Below the pieces are notes generated by a model. The model was not told the DNA's origin. It made no database searches and saw nothing but the letters and a program-made list of their open reading frames with translations. The translations under genes and the position numbers were made by a program. This document shows positions 1 to 8,023 of a stretch of DNA of 14,390 bases, in pieces. The first letter of the stretch is position 1; every line of letters starts with the position of its first letter. Location: positions 1 to 14,390 of the forward strand of contig CAMLNB010000079.1 in the NCBI GenBank assembly GCA_946481205.1. The letters are read 5' to 3'. This DNA is from an uncultured Kangiella sp. (GTDB lineage Bacteria > Pseudomonadota > Gammaproteobacteria > Enterobacterales > DSM-103792).

Positions 1-33
1 GCAGAGCGATCATCACAGGCTGGAGGACTCACC

Positions 34-477
34 ATGTGGCGTCACATCCTGACCGCTGTTGCTGTACCGGTCGCCGTGCTGTTGGCCGGCAGTGTCGCAG
101 CTGAACAGAAGAAAGTGTTCGGCGATTACGAAGTGCACTACAACGCGCTGAACAGCAGCGCGCTGACTGCCGATGTCGCCAAGCAATATGGCCTCGTGCG
201 CGGTGGCAATCAGGGTTTGGTCAATATCGCCGTGCGCAAAAGCGATGGCAAGAATGGCGTCGCCGCCGCCGCCAAAGTCAGCGGCAGCGTCCGCAATCTG
301 CTGTCGCAGAAGAACAGTTTGAACTTCAAGGAAATCCGCGAGGGTGACGCGATTTACTATATCGCCGTGTTCCGCTTTGATGACAAAGACACGCTGACCT
401 TTGATTTGACCGTGCAACCCGATGGCCAGAGCAACAGCTACCCACTGAGTTTCAATCAGACACTGTGGGTGCAGTAG
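34..477 (+). CDS. DUF4426 family secreted protein
   Basis: 147-residue exported protein of unknown function. Residues 1-23 form a signal peptide (short basic start MWRH, hydrophobic stretch, AGSVAA then EQ), so the mature protein should be periplasmic. The mature part opens with FGDYEVHYNALNSS, and KQYGLVRG and LVNIAVRKS follow; I recognise this pattern as the DUF4426 family, a small beta-rich domain. The start is supported by a strong ribosome binding site, GGAGGA at 22-27, about 6 bases before the ATG. It ends 50 bases before a strong hairpin at 528-566. In Pseudomonas-type genomes this family sits between metW and rdgB; here rdgB lies about 1.7 kb downstream with elbB-rsmJ inserted on the other strand. 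Nothing in the sequence gives a biochemical role. Family assignment is fairly sure, function unknown. Confidence 0.85.
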   Translation: MWRHILTAVAVPVAVLLAGSVAAEQKKVFGDYEVHYNALNSSALTADVAKQYGLVRGGNQGLVNIAVRKSDGKNGVAAAAKVSGSVRNLLSQKNSLNFKEIREGDAIYYIAVFRFDDKDTLTFDLTVQPDGQSNSYPLSFNQTLWVQ

Positions 478-527
478 CTCACCGAGACAGCAGCCGAGTT
501 GTTCTGCCACCAAGCCGCAACCCATCC

Positions 528-566
528 GCAACAAAAACGCTGGCACCGTGCCGGCGTTTTTGTTGC
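528..566. terminator. Bidirectional hairpin terminator between DUF4426 gene and rsmJ
   Basis: Arms GCAACAAAAACGC (528-540) and GCGTTTTTGTTGC (554-566) pair perfectly over 13 bases. The apex GGCAC-C-GTGCC pairs further. Each strand has a GC-rich upper stem followed by a T run, so it can work as an intrinsic terminator in both directions. It lies downstream of both convergent genes, as expected. Confidence 0.8.
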
Positions 567-570
567 GCAC

Positions 571-632
571 GCTATCAGCCTAGCGGTGGCCAGACTCAGC
601 GTAGCGATGAATAGACTCAGCGTAGTGGCGGA
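571..632. repeat. 21-bp tandem repeat spanning the rsmJ stop codon
   Basis: AGACTCAGCGTAG occurs at 592-604 and 613-625, a period of 21 bases. A degraded third unit lies at 571-590. On the minus strand the unit reads CTACGCTGAGTCT and carries TGA. These TGAs fall at 617-619 (the rsmJ stop), 596-598 and 575-577, all in the rsmJ frame. Confidence 0.75.
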
Positions 633-1450
633 TAAATATCAAATCGATTGGCGCCGGCCGGCACCGAACCCGATGGCGCCGCACCAGCCAGCGGTGGCGC
701 GTAATCCGGCCGTTTGACCACGACGCGTTGACCGGCAACCCGCCGCGCCGGTTGCAGCAGCTCATCACCCAAACCGGTTTCGGCGAGGCGCTGCAGCAGC
801 TGCATGTCTTTTTTGACTTTGGCTTTGCCGGGGCGCGGTGGAAACATCGGATCGAGATAAATGACATCGACACTGGCCGGCGCGGCGCTGGCCAGCCAGG
901 CGGCGGTGTCACCGTATTGGTAATCCAACCGGGCCAGAGTTTCGCTTAACGCGACATCGCTGTGCTGCGCAGCGTGATCGCGGGCGCGCTCGAGCGCATG
1001 CTGAACCAACACCGCGATAACTGGTTGCTGCTCGCGTGCCGTGACCTTGCAGCCGGCGGCGGCGAGCACAAAACTGTCACGCGCCAAACCGCCGGTGCCA
1101 TCGAATACTGTTGGCGCTTGCACATTCCTGCCCCAGATCGCGCGCACCACCGGCTCACCGCGACCACCGCCATGCTTGCGCCGCCAGTCGAGCACTCCGG
1201 TCACGAAATCCGGTTGCAGGCGAACGGTTTCGCCGTCGATCTGCGCGCGCAAGCACAGCATCTCACCCAGCTCTAGTGTGAACTCCGCAGAACCGACAGG
1301 AAGCTGCAATTGTGCGGCCAGCGCCGCCGCCGCGTCGTGGTGCAGTGGCGATTGCGCTTGAACAGCGAACGAAGATGAAGCGATCAACGGTAATGTGTCC
1401 GATGGGTTCAGGTGAGCGCGAGCGAGCCCGCCCTCACCTGCGAGTTTCAT
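617..1450 (-). CDS. rsmJ: 16S rRNA (guanine-1516-N2)-methyltransferase RsmJ
   Basis: 277 residues. RsmJ uses S-adenosylmethionine to methylate N2 of G1516 in 16S rRNA of the small ribosomal subunit, in the cytoplasm. Visible family marks are the RRKHGGGRGE segment (90-99), the SAM-binding loop DGTGGLARDSF (117-127), the catalytic DPMFPPR (200-206), then KAKVKKDMQLLQ and the near-invariant VVVKRPDYAPPLA toward the C terminus, ending NRFDIYPPLR. The chosen ATG overlaps the elbB stop as ATGA (1450-1447), which argues for translational coupling. It makes the N terminus about 25 residues longer than E. coli RsmJ (about 250). Residues 1-28 do not match family members I recall, but I saw no better in-frame start. 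The stop lies in a 21-bp tandem repeat. Identity is near certain; the exact start less so. Confidence 0.93.
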   Translation of the reverse strand: MKLAGEGGLARAHLNPSDTLPLIASSSFAVQAQSPLHHDAAAALAAQLQLPVGSAEFTLELGEMLCLRAQIDGETVRLQPDFVTGVLDWRRKHGGGRGEPVVRAIWGRNVQAPTVFDGTGGLARDSFVLAAAGCKVTAREQQPVIAVLVQHALERARDHAAQHSDVALSETLARLDYQYGDTAAWLASAAPASVDVIYLDPMFPPRPGKAKVKKDMQLLQRLAETGLGDELLQPARRVAGQRVVVKRPDYAPPLAGAAPSGSVPAGANRFDIYPPLR

Positions 1451-2100
1451 TTGATCAGTGCGAGCGTTGCCTTGACCGCTTTCTCGATACCGTCGGCGGC
1501 TTCGGCGATATTTTGCGCCAGCATATAGGCCGGGGTCGAAACGATCTTGCGCTGCTCATCGACGACAAACTCACGCACCGGACAACTGACATGAACCCCG
1601 CCCATCTGCTCGATGGCGGCTGCGGTGCCGGCATCGGTACCGATGGTGCCACGGGCACCGTCGCCATAAATGCGCGGAATCATCGCCGGCGCAATGCAGA
1701 TGAAGCAAACCGGTTTCTTGTCACTGGCAAATGCTTTGGCAAATTTCAGCACATCCGGCTGGATGCTGCAGTCAGCACCTTTGAATGCGAAATCGCAGAG
1801 ATTTTTCGCGGCACCAAAACCGCCGGGGAAAAACAGCGCGGCGTAATCGGCCGGGTTGGCCTTGCCGACATCGAGCACATTGCCGCGGGCAATGCGCGCG
1901 GCTTCGACCAGTACGTTGCGGCTTTCGCCTTTGGCTTCTTCACCACTGAGGTGGTTGATGACATGCGCTTGCGCCATGTTCGGCGCCACGCACTGATAAC
2001 TGACTCCAGCGCGTGCCAGCGCCAACATGGTCAAGACGCTTTCGTGGATCTCGGCGCCATCGTAGACGCCACAACCGGACAGCATGACGGCAACTTTCAT
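1447..2100 (-). CDS. elbB: ElbB, DJ-1/PfpI-like glyoxalase/amidotransferase-fold protein
   Basis: 217 residues, the usual family length. ElbB belongs to the class I glutamine amidotransferase/DJ-1 superfamily. E. coli ElbB has weak glyoxalase activity, and its old link to isoprenoid synthesis is unproven. Landmarks are LSGCGVYDGAEIHE (7-20, with the conserved Glu), FPGGFGAAKNL (91-101), the nucleophile elbow CFICIAPAM (132-140, Cys135) and TPAYMLAQNIAEAA near the end. These match E. coli ElbB almost block by block. The start is supported by AGGGAG (complement of 2108-2113), 7 bases before the ATG. The gene is divergent from rdgB and overlaps rsmJ by 4 bases, so the two probably form a transcript reading elbB-rsmJ. 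Cytoplasmic. Family certain, physiological substrate unknown. Confidence 0.94.
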   Translation of the reverse strand: MKVAVMLSGCGVYDGAEIHESVLTMLALARAGVSYQCVAPNMAQAHVINHLSGEEAKGESRNVLVEAARIARGNVLDVGKANPADYAALFFPGGFGAAKNLCDFAFKGADCSIQPDVLKFAKAFASDKKPVCFICIAPAMIPRIYGDGARGTIGTDAGTAAAIEQMGGVHVSCPVREFVVDEQRKIVSTPAYMLAQNIAEAADGIEKAVKATLALIK

Positions 2101-2204
2101 GACATCGCTCCCTGTGCTCGATTGGCCAGACAGATTGTGCGGTCCGGAAAGGATAACGCCATTGCCGTATACTGCGCGCAGTTTTCTGAGCGGATCCTTG
2201 CATC
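2101..2204. promoter_or_regulatory. Divergent promoter region elbB / rdgB
   Basis: 104 bp separate the elbB and rdgB start codons, so promoters for both transcripts should lie here. For the plus strand, TATACT at 2168-2173 matches the sigma-70 -10 box in five of six positions, but no good -35 box stands 16-18 bases upstream. I see no clear operator. The region's role rests on gene arrangement more than on motifs. Confidence 0.4.
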
Positions 2205-2852
2205 ATGGCCTTGCCCACCACCTTGCCCACTCCCCTGCGTATCGTGCTGGCGTCCGGCAATGCCGGCAAAATTCGCGAACTGACCGAACTGCTGGCACCG
2301 CTTGATATCACCATCGTGTCACAGCGCGAACTGGGCGTTGACGACGCCGACGAAACCGGCCTGTCGTTTGTCGAGAACGCAATTCTGAAAGCCCGCCACG
2401 CCGCCCGCTTGACCGGCCTGCCAGCGCTGGCCGATGACTCCGGTCTGGAGGTCGATGCACTGCACGGCGCCCCCGGCATCTACTCAGCCCGCTACGCTGG
2501 CTTGCCCTCCAACGATGCCGCCAACAACGCCAAATTGCTCGACGCCATGCGTGCCGTGCCGGACGCCGAACGCGGCGCCCGTTTTTGCTGCCTGCTGGCG
2601 TTTGTTCTGCACGCCGACGACCCGACGCCGTTGATCGCCGAAGGCTACTGGAACGGCCGTATCCTGCACGAACCGCGCGGCGACAATGGCTTTGGCTACG
2701 ATCCGCTGTTCTGGGTGCCGGAAACGCAGTGCGCTTCGGCCGAATTGCGCAAGGACGAAAAAGGCCGACGCAGCCATCGTGGTCAGGCACTGCGCGCCCT
2801 GCTGGAAAAACTGCCGGCCAAACTCGCCCATCATCAGCGGAAAGGCGGATAA
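2205..2852 (+). CDS. rdgB: dITP/XTP pyrophosphatase RdgB
   Basis: 215 residues. RdgB hydrolyses non-canonical purine triphosphates (dITP, XTP, ITP) to the monophosphate and pyrophosphate, keeping them out of DNA and RNA. Signature segments of the HAM1/ITPase family are [13 protein letters not shown] (14-26, phosphate binding), [13 protein letters not shown] (55-67), [13 protein letters not shown] (74-86, with catalytic and Mg2+-binding acidic residues), GIYSARYAG (91-99), [12 protein letters not shown] (159-170) and SHRGQAL (190-196). The usual KN/NR-SHRG run reads KGRRSHRG here, a mild variation. The only fitting start is ATG 2205; its ribosome binding site is weak (GGA about 10 bases upstream). 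It is first of a plus-strand operon, with hemW starting 37 bases after its stop. The same rdgB-hemW order is common in gammaproteobacteria. Confidence 0.96.
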   Translation: MALPTTLPTPLRIVLASGNAGKIRELTELLAPLDITIVSQRELGVDDADETGLSFVENAILKARHAARLTGLPALADDSGLEVDALHGAPGIYSARYAGLPSNDAANNAKLLDAMRAVPDAERGARFCCLLAFVLHADDPTPLIAEGYWNGRILHEPRGDNGFGYDPLFWVPETQCASAELRKDEKGRRSHRGQALRALLEKLPAKLAHHQRKGG

Positions 2853-2889
2853 TTGCCGCCGCACCGACGCATCCCGATCGCCCCGAGTC

Positions 2890-4095
2890 ATGTTCCAGCA
2901 ATTCAGCAATCCCCTGCCGCTCTCCCTGTACGTGCACATTCCCTGGTGCGTGCGCAAATGCCCGTATTGCGATTTCAATTCGCATGAAAGCAAGAGCGAG
3001 ATTCCGGAGGCGCAGTACGTCGACACCTTGTTGCGCGATCTGGAGCGAGATCTGCCGCGAGTCTGGGGCCGGCGCATTCACAGCATTTTTTTTGGCGGCG
3101 GCACGCCGTCATTGTTCTCAGCGGAAGCCATTGATCGGCTGCTGTCCGGCATTCGCGCGCTGCTGCCATTCATGGGTGATATCGAGATCACCATGGAGGC
3201 CAATCCCGGTACCGCCGAGGCCCGCAAGTTCAAAGCGTTTCGTGAGGCCGGGGTCAACCGTTTATCGATCGGCGTGCAGAGTTTCAATCCCAAGCATCTG
3301 GAGCGGCTTGGTCGTATTCATGGCGAACTGGAAGCGCGCCGTGCTGCTGAATGGGCGCTCGAAGCCGGCTTCGACAATTTCAATCTGGATCTGATGCACG
3401 GTCTGCCCGACCAAAGCGTCGCCGATGCGCTGCGGGATCTGGAAACCGCCATTGCGCTGAAACCCACGCACCTGTCCTGGTATCAACTGACCATCGAGCC
3501 GAACACCCGCTTCGCATTCGACCCGCCGGCGTTGCCGGATGATGAGGTGCTGTCCGATATCCAGGAAGCCGGTCACGCGCTGCTGCAAGCCAGCGGTTAT
3601 CCGCGCTATGAAGTCTCGGCCTACGCGCCAGCAGCACGGCGCGCGATGCATAATCTGAATTACTGGCAGTTCGGTGATTACCTCGGCATCGGTGCCGGCG
3701 CGCACGGCAAGATCACCGATTTGCAACAGCAAAAAGCCTATCGCCTGCACAAGAAGAAACACCCGAAGGATTATCTCGCTGGCAATGGTGGTTATATCGC
3801 CGGTGAAGATCTGATCAGCGCCGACGACATGCCATTCGAGTTCATGATGAATGCGCTGCGACTGGTCGACGGTGTGCCGGCCAGTTTTTATGCAGCGCGC
3901 ACCGGTTTGCGGCCTGAGGCGTTACACAATGTCTTGCAGCGGCTGCGTCAGGAAAACCTGCTGCAGGAACATGCCGAATTGCTGGCACCGACCGAAACCG
4001 GCCTGCGCTACTTGAACAGCGTGCTGCAGCGATTTCTGCCGGACGAATTGAAGCGGGCCGGCGCCGGCAAAATCATTCCGATAGTGAGCGGTTGA
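2890..4095 (+). CDS. hemW: Radical SAM heme chaperone HemW
   Basis: 401 residues. HemW is a radical-SAM-fold protein that binds heme and delivers it to membrane cytochromes such as respiratory nitrate reductase; older annotations call it oxygen-independent coproporphyrinogen oxidase-like. The [4Fe-4S] motif is [12 protein letters not shown] with Cys20, Cys24 and Cys27. Next come FFGGGTPS (67-74), [47 protein letters not shown] and [20 protein letters not shown]. This pattern matches E. coli HemW rather than true HemN. I placed the start at 2890 because YVHIPWC should fall near residue 14. The open frame continues upstream to 2686, but that part overlaps rdgB and resembles nothing. It is somewhat longer than E. 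coli HemW (378). Its stop overlaps the tusA start. Confidence 0.95.
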   Translation: MFQQFSNPLPLSLYVHIPWCVRKCPYCDFNSHESKSEIPEAQYVDTLLRDLERDLPRVWGRRIHSIFFGGGTPSLFSAEAIDRLLSGIRALLPFMGDIEITMEANPGTAEARKFKAFREAGVNRLSIGVQSFNPKHLERLGRIHGELEARRAAEWALEAGFDNFNLDLMHGLPDQSVADALRDLETAIALKPTHLSWYQLTIEPNTRFAFDPPALPDDEVLSDIQEAGHALLQASGYPRYEVSAYAPAARRAMHNLNYWQFGDYLGIGAGAHGKITDLQQQKAYRLHKKKHPKDYLAGNGGYIAGEDLISADDMPFEFMMNALRLVDGVPASFYAARTGLRPEALHNVLQRLRQENLLQEHAELLAPTETGLRYLNSVLQRFLPDELKRAGAGKIIPIVSG

Positions 4096-4373
4096 TGCAA
4101 AGCCTCGATGATCTGCTGCCGGATCTGCCGGCGCCGTTCCAACAACACCATCATCTGTACGATGCGCTCGGCCTGCGTTGTCCGGAACCGGTGATGATGC
4201 TGCGGCTGAAGATGCGTCAAATCGGCGACGGCGAAACCGTGTTGATTGTCGCCGACGATCCGGCAACCACGCGTGACATCCCGAAATTCTGTGCGTTTAT
4301 GGAGCACCGTCTGCTCGCCAGCCGCACCGACAGCCTGCCGTACCTTTATTTGCTGGCCAAGGGCCAGCGCTGA
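4095..4373 (+). CDS. tusA: Sulfurtransferase TusA
   Basis: 92 residues. TusA accepts persulfide sulfur from IscS on a single cysteine and passes it to the TusBCD/TusE relay for 2-thiouridine formation in tRNA; in other bacteria it also feeds molybdenum cofactor synthesis. The motif [12 protein letters not shown] holds the catalytic Cys29, and [14 protein letters not shown] and FMEHRLL follow, matching E. coli TusA closely. There are about ten extra residues at the N terminus ([11 protein letters not shown]) compared with the 81-residue E. coli protein. I chose ATG 4095, which shares one base with the hemW stop (TGATG); a TTG at 4092 is directly upstream in frame and cannot be excluded. The overlap implies co-translation with hemW. 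Cytoplasmic. Confidence 0.94.
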   Translation: MQSLDDLLPDLPAPFQQHHHLYDALGLRCPEPVMMLRLKMRQIGDGETVLIVADDPATTRDIPKFCAFMEHRLLASRTDSLPYLYLLAKGQR

Positions 4374-4422
4374 GCGCGTTTTTCTGCGGGCTATGCTGCC
4401 GCCCGCCACACGGGCAACGCCG

Positions 4423-6372
4423 TTAGTACTTCTCGTAGGTCATCAACTGTTCGCTGATCTGGGTCTGGATCGGCGTCGCCACCTCAACCACGACGACCCG
4501 ATCACGGCCCTGCTGTTTCGCCTGGTACAAGCCTTCGTCAGCGCGGCGCATCAACTCGGCCAAGCTGTTGTCGCGCTGCTGCAAAGCAGTCAGGCCGATG
4601 GACACGCTGGTAGTGAGTCCCGGCTGCAAGCTGTGCCAATCGGCATGCTTGAATTCGTTGCGTAGCCGCTCAACGATCTGCTCGGCAATCGACAGCTGGG
4701 TATGCGGCAACAGCAGGACAAATTCTTCACCGCCGATCCGGCCGATGATATCGGTTTGCCGCAGGCTGCTGCGGCAAACCCGAGCGAACCGGCGCAGCAC
4801 TTCATCACCGGTGCCGTGGCCAAAGCGATCATTGATTTGCTTGAAATGATCCAGATCGAGCACCGCCAGACAGAGCGGCAAGGCATAGCGCCGGGCCCGC
4901 TCGATTTCCAGCTGCGCTTCCTGCATCAGATGGCGCCGGTTGGACAGGCCGGTCAACTCATCGGTGTGTGCCAGCGCATCCAGCTGCTGACGTACCCGCC
5001 GATCTTTGTAAATCACATACAGCAGAAAACATGTCGACAGCAACGACAACAGCGCGACAGCAACGTAGAGCCAGAGCCGGCTGCGCTGCTGCTGCAAGCT
5101 GGCCTCCTGCAGTGCATTCTGCTGGCGCAGCATCGTGTTTTGCTGGGCCTGACGTTCACTCTCAAATTGCACCTGCAGTTCCTGCAGACGCCTGTCCGAC
5201 TCTTTCCGGAACACCGCTTCATTTTGCTGATGAAATTGACGGAACGCTTCGTAGGCCGCCGGATAATTGCCTTGTTCGGCCAGGAGCTCGGCGCGACGCA
5301 ATCGAATCTGCGGCTCGAGCCACTCCAGCTCGTGTTGCTTGGCCAGATTTTCGGCACGGTCGAGCCAGGCCAATGCCTCTTGCAAGCGCTTTTGTGCGGC
5401 GTTCAGATCACTGCGGGAAATCTGCGTATTCACGACCATGGCGTGATCTTCGGCTTGCTCGAACAAAGGCTGCGCGGCATCAAGCAGATTGCGGGCTTCG
5501 GTAAAGCTGCCGGTTTCGATCGCGATATGAGCGAGTTGCTGCTGGGCATAGGCAACGCCTTGCCAATCGGCCCGCGCACGCGACAATTCGAGCGACCAAC
5601 CGAAATGCCGGCGCGCTTCCGGCCAATTGACCGCATCACGATAAACTGTGCCGAGGCCATACACCGCAATCGACAGTTTGATGTCGCTCTTGATGCGCTG
5701 GAAATACTCCACCGCTTCCTGAAAGTAGCGACTGGCATTGGCCTGATCGCGCTGACGGGCATAGACATTGCCGATACTGCTGGCGATGTCGCCGCGCGCC
5801 AGTCGGGGATCAGTATCTGCAGCCAGCTGATAAGCCTGTTGCAAATCCGCCAGCGCGCCGGTGACATCGTTCTGGCTGAGCAGCAGATTGCCGCGCGTGG
5901 CCAACACCTCGGCCTGCAGCTGCGGCGTTGCCTTGCCGAGTCGCTGCAACAGCTGGTTGACGGAAGGCACGGCCAAGGTGGGTTGACCCAGCAAATCATG
6001 GGCATTGGCGCGCAACAGCTGCAGCCGCACCGACAGACTGAACCATGCTGGCTGACTCTCAGCGTCGGCAGGCAGCAACGCCAGCCCCGCATCGGCCTGC
6101 TGCATCGCTTCACGGCCGCGGGTCAGCAGCAGTTCGGCCTCGCCCGCCAGCAGGTGCAGTTCGGCGCGTTGGGCCGGACTATGGCTATCAAGCTTTTGCA
6201 GTTCGTTGATGCGACTCAACAACTCGGCTGGCCGCTGATTGAGCTCTGCTTCCAACGCCGGCCACGCGTCGGCCTGCACAGGGCCGGCCAGCAAGCACAC
6301 CAGCAGTCCGGCCAGCAGCGGGTTCGTCGGGAACAGGCTCATGGGGCTGGCAGGGCTCGTTCGGCTGTGCAT
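4423..6372 (-). CDS. Membrane TPR-GGDEF diguanylate cyclase
   Basis: 649 residues. The C-terminal GGDEF domain should make cyclic di-GMP from two GTP. Order: signal peptide or N-terminal anchor (about 18-34, ending PVQADA); a long helical array with TPR-like repeats (about 40-380, for example DIASSIGNVYARQRDQANASRYFQEA at 195-220); a coiled coil rich in Gln and Glu (about 390-432); one membrane segment (434-455); then GGDEF with DELTGLSNRR (471-480), LDLDHFKQINDRFGHGTGDEVL and the active loop GGEEF (547-551). RQTD at 538-541, five residues before the loop, is an intact inhibitory I-site. The TPR part is thus predicted periplasmic and the cyclase cytoplasmic: a sensor for an unknown peptide or protein signal. 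A second ATG at 6342 (residue 11) would give a more typical signal peptide. Neither start has a clear ribosome binding site. The MOSC gene lies 89 bases upstream on the same strand. Confidence 0.93.
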   Translation of the reverse strand: MHSRTSPASPMSLFPTNPLLAGLLVCLLAGPVQADAWPALEAELNQRPAELLSRINELQKLDSHSPAQRAELHLLAGEAELLLTRGREAMQQADAGLALLPADAESQPAWFSLSVRLQLLRANAHDLLGQPTLAVPSVNQLLQRLGKATPQLQAEVLATRGNLLLSQNDVTGALADLQQAYQLAADTDPRLARGDIASSIGNVYARQRDQANASRYFQEAVEYFQRIKSDIKLSIAVYGLGTVYRDAVNWPEARRHFGWSLELSRARADWQGVAYAQQQLAHIAIETGSFTEARNLLDAAQPLFEQAEDHAMVVNTQISRSDLNAAQKRLQEALAWLDRAENLAKQHELEWLEPQIRLRRAELLAEQGNYPAAYEAFRQFHQQNEAVFRKESDRRLQELQVQFESERQAQQNTMLRQQNALQEASLQQQRSRLWLYVAVALLSLLSTCFLLYVIYKDRRVRQQLDALAHTDELTGLSNRRHLMQEAQLEIERARRYALPLCLAVLDLDHFKQINDRFGHGTGDEVLRRFARVCRSSLRQTDIIGRIGGEEFVLLLPHTQLSIAEQIVERLRNEFKHADWHSLQPGLTTSVSIGLTALQQRDNSLAELMRRADEGLYQAKQQGRDRVVVVEVATPIQTQISEQLMTYEKY

Positions 6373-6461
6373 TGCTCAAGTAGCAAGCATAGACGGCCGG
6401 TCAAGTCAGCTCTGTCGGGTAAGCGGAAACCGTTAGCGGATGTTGAATTTGACGCGTCGAA

Positions 6462-7259
6462 TCAGGCCAGGCGCACGACTGGCATGCCAACGCGCAGGCT
6501 GCCGCCGTTACGCGCAATGGCATTGACCGCGAACATCACCTTGCCGCCCTGCTTGCGAAACGTTGCCAGTGTCCGCAGCGGCTCCGAGCGTGGATGCGCG
6601 CTGGCGGTGCTTGGATCGAGCGTGGTGACCTGACAGCGCGAACAGGGTTTGACCAGGTCGATCTCAACCTCGCCGATGCGCAGCCGTTGCCAGTCATCTT
6701 CGGCCCAAGCCTCGGCGCCGCTGATGACCAGATTGGGCCGGAACCGCGCCATGCTCAGCGGCTCGCCGATGCGCTGGCTCAAATCGGCCAGCGAAGCCTC
6801 GTTGGCGATCAGCAGCGGAAACGCGTCGGCGAAGCTGACTTGATCGCCGGGCTGGCTGTAATCGGGATCGACCGGCCGCTGCGCGGCCTCATCCATGTAA
6901 ACCAGCCGGACCGGCTGGCCGAGTGCAGTGCTGAACCAGGCATGGGCGGTGGCATCGGCCAGTTGCGCCGACACCGTATCGGACCAGACCGTGACCTCAA
7001 GCCGGTCCTGAGCCGTCGGTGGCTGCACGGTCAAACTGGCTTGGTTCGGCGCGCTGACCCGCCAGCCATCGCCAACCGCCTCGGCGCGGATCTGACTCAT
7101 GATCGGCAGCTCGCGCTGGCTCAAGAAGCGGTTGTCGGCATCGACCAGCAGCCAGCGCCGGTCACCGCGCAACCCGCGTGGCAGCACCTCTGCTTCGCTG
7201 ACGCTGAGGCCGGCGATACCTTTGATCGGATACACATGGAGCGCGGACAGCTGCAGCAT
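6462..7259 (-). CDS. MOSC domain-containing protein (YcbX/mARC-like)
   Basis: 265 residues. The first part (1-about 115) is a MOSC N-terminal beta-barrel domain (VYPIKGIAGLSV, then GLRGDRRWLLVD); the second (about 130-262) is the MOSC domain proper, with ARFRPNLVISG (171-181) and DLVKPCSRCQVTTLDPSTA (201-219). MOSC proteins bind molybdenum cofactor through a conserved cysteine, here Cys206 or Cys209 of the CSRC motif. YcbX and mitochondrial mARC relatives reduce N-hydroxylated compounds. E. coli YcbX carries a C-terminal 2Fe-2S ferredoxin domain; this protein stops before it, so any reductase activity would need a separate electron donor. Cytoplasmic, no membrane segment. No clear ribosome binding site precedes the ATG. 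It may share a transcript with the downstream cyclase gene. Confidence 0.88.
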   Translation of the reverse strand: MLQLSALHVYPIKGIAGLSVSEAEVLPRGLRGDRRWLLVDADNRFLSQRELPIMSQIRAEAVGDGWRVSAPNQASLTVQPPTAQDRLEVTVWSDTVSAQLADATAHAWFSTALGQPVRLVYMDEAAQRPVDPDYSQPGDQVSFADAFPLLIANEASLADLSQRIGEPLSMARFRPNLVISGAEAWAEDDWQRLRIGEVEIDLVKPCSRCQVTTLDPSTASAHPRSEPLRTLATFRKQGGKVMFAVNAIARNGGSLRVGMPVVRLA

Positions 7260-7504
7260 GGCGGGCGAACCGTTGGCAAAATAGCGAGAAAGAGGCCGGC
7301 AGCATGCCCGGAATCGCTGTGGCTGTCAGCCAGTCAGCACGTTTGGCGGACCGCCATCTTCTCTGCTGGCGCAGCGACCCGGACCCACTGATCCGCTCGC
7401 CGACTTGAGTCCGTCATCGCAGCTGACTAGGCTGGGTTGTCGGCGCGACAATGGCGCCATTCACCGCACGCCTGTTCCGGCGTTTCACGACAAGGCCATC
7501 GCTC

Positions 7505-8023
7505 ATGGATCTGCTCGCCAAATTCGGCACCACCAGCGGCGAACCGCAGCAATGGAATCCACCGTTCTGTGGCGACATCGATCTGGAAATCCGCGCCGAC
7601 GGCAGCTGGTGGTATCTCGGCACACCGATTGTCCGGCCGGAACTGGTCAAGCTGTTTGCCCGCGTGCTGCGCAAAGAAGGTGAACGGTATTTTCTGGTGA
7701 CGCCGGCGGAAAAAGTCGGCATCCGCGTTGCTGATGCGCCGTTCGTGATCACCGATGCTGATCTGCTCGACAGCGGCCTGCCCAGTCAGCGCATACGCCT
7801 GACCAGCAATCTCGACGATCAGTTCGAACTCGATGCCGAGCATCCGCTGATCGTCCGCGGCGACGCCAATGACCCGCGGCCCTATGTGCGTGTGCGTGAT
7901 GAGCTGTGGGCCTTGCTCAGCCGCGGCGTCTATTACCGGCTGGCGGCAGAAGTCGAGTCCTTGCCGGAACCGGATGATGGCTTTGGTTTACGCAGCCACG
8001 GCCTGTGGTTTCGTTTGCTCTAG
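7505..8023 (+). CDS. DUF1285 domain-containing protein
   Basis: 172 residues, family of unknown function. Recognisable segments are WNPPFCGDIDLEIRADGSW (17-35), YLGTPIVRPELVKLFARVL (37-55) and FLVTPAEKVGIRVADAPFV (63-81), which match the DUF1285 pattern. The protein is beta-rich, has no signal peptide or membrane segment, and is probably cytoplasmic. I chose ATG 7505 because AAGG at 7492-7495 lies 9 bases upstream and the family begins shortly before the WNP motif. An in-frame ATG at 7451 would add 18 basic residues that look like upstream noise. The gene diverges from the MOSC gene across 245 bases in which I see no clear promoter or hairpin. Family assignment is firm; no role can be read from sequence or neighbours. 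Confidence 0.86.
   Translation: MDLLAKFGTTSGEPQQWNPPFCGDIDLEIRADGSWWYLGTPIVRPELVKLFARVLRKEGERYFLVTPAEKVGIRVADAPFVITDADLLDSGLPSQRIRLTSNLDDQFELDAEHPLIVRGDANDPRPYVRVRDELWALLSRGVYYRLAAEVESLPEPDDGFGLRSHGLWFRLL

Noticed and set aside
1312..2283. 323-codon plus-strand frame
   Set aside because: Runs opposite elbB and into rdgB; both real genes have full motif sets, this frame has none.
2686..2889. N-terminal extension of hemW
   Set aside because: These 68 codons overlap rdgB in another frame and add nothing seen in HemW proteins.
4374..4422. Terminator after tusA (short GCGC stem before TTTTT, and GCGGGC/GCCCGC)
   Set aside because: Stems are only 4 and 6 bp; too weak to list as a feature, although some termination between these convergent genes is expected.
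4702..6633. 643-codon open frame on the plus strand
   Set aside because: It is antisense to the TPR-GGDEF gene. GC-rich coding DNA often leaves the opposite frame open; its translation is Gln/Arg/Leu-rich with no recognisable domain, while the minus strand has clear motifs.
6594..7391. 265-codon plus-strand frame
   Set aside because: Shadow of the MOSC gene on the opposite strand.
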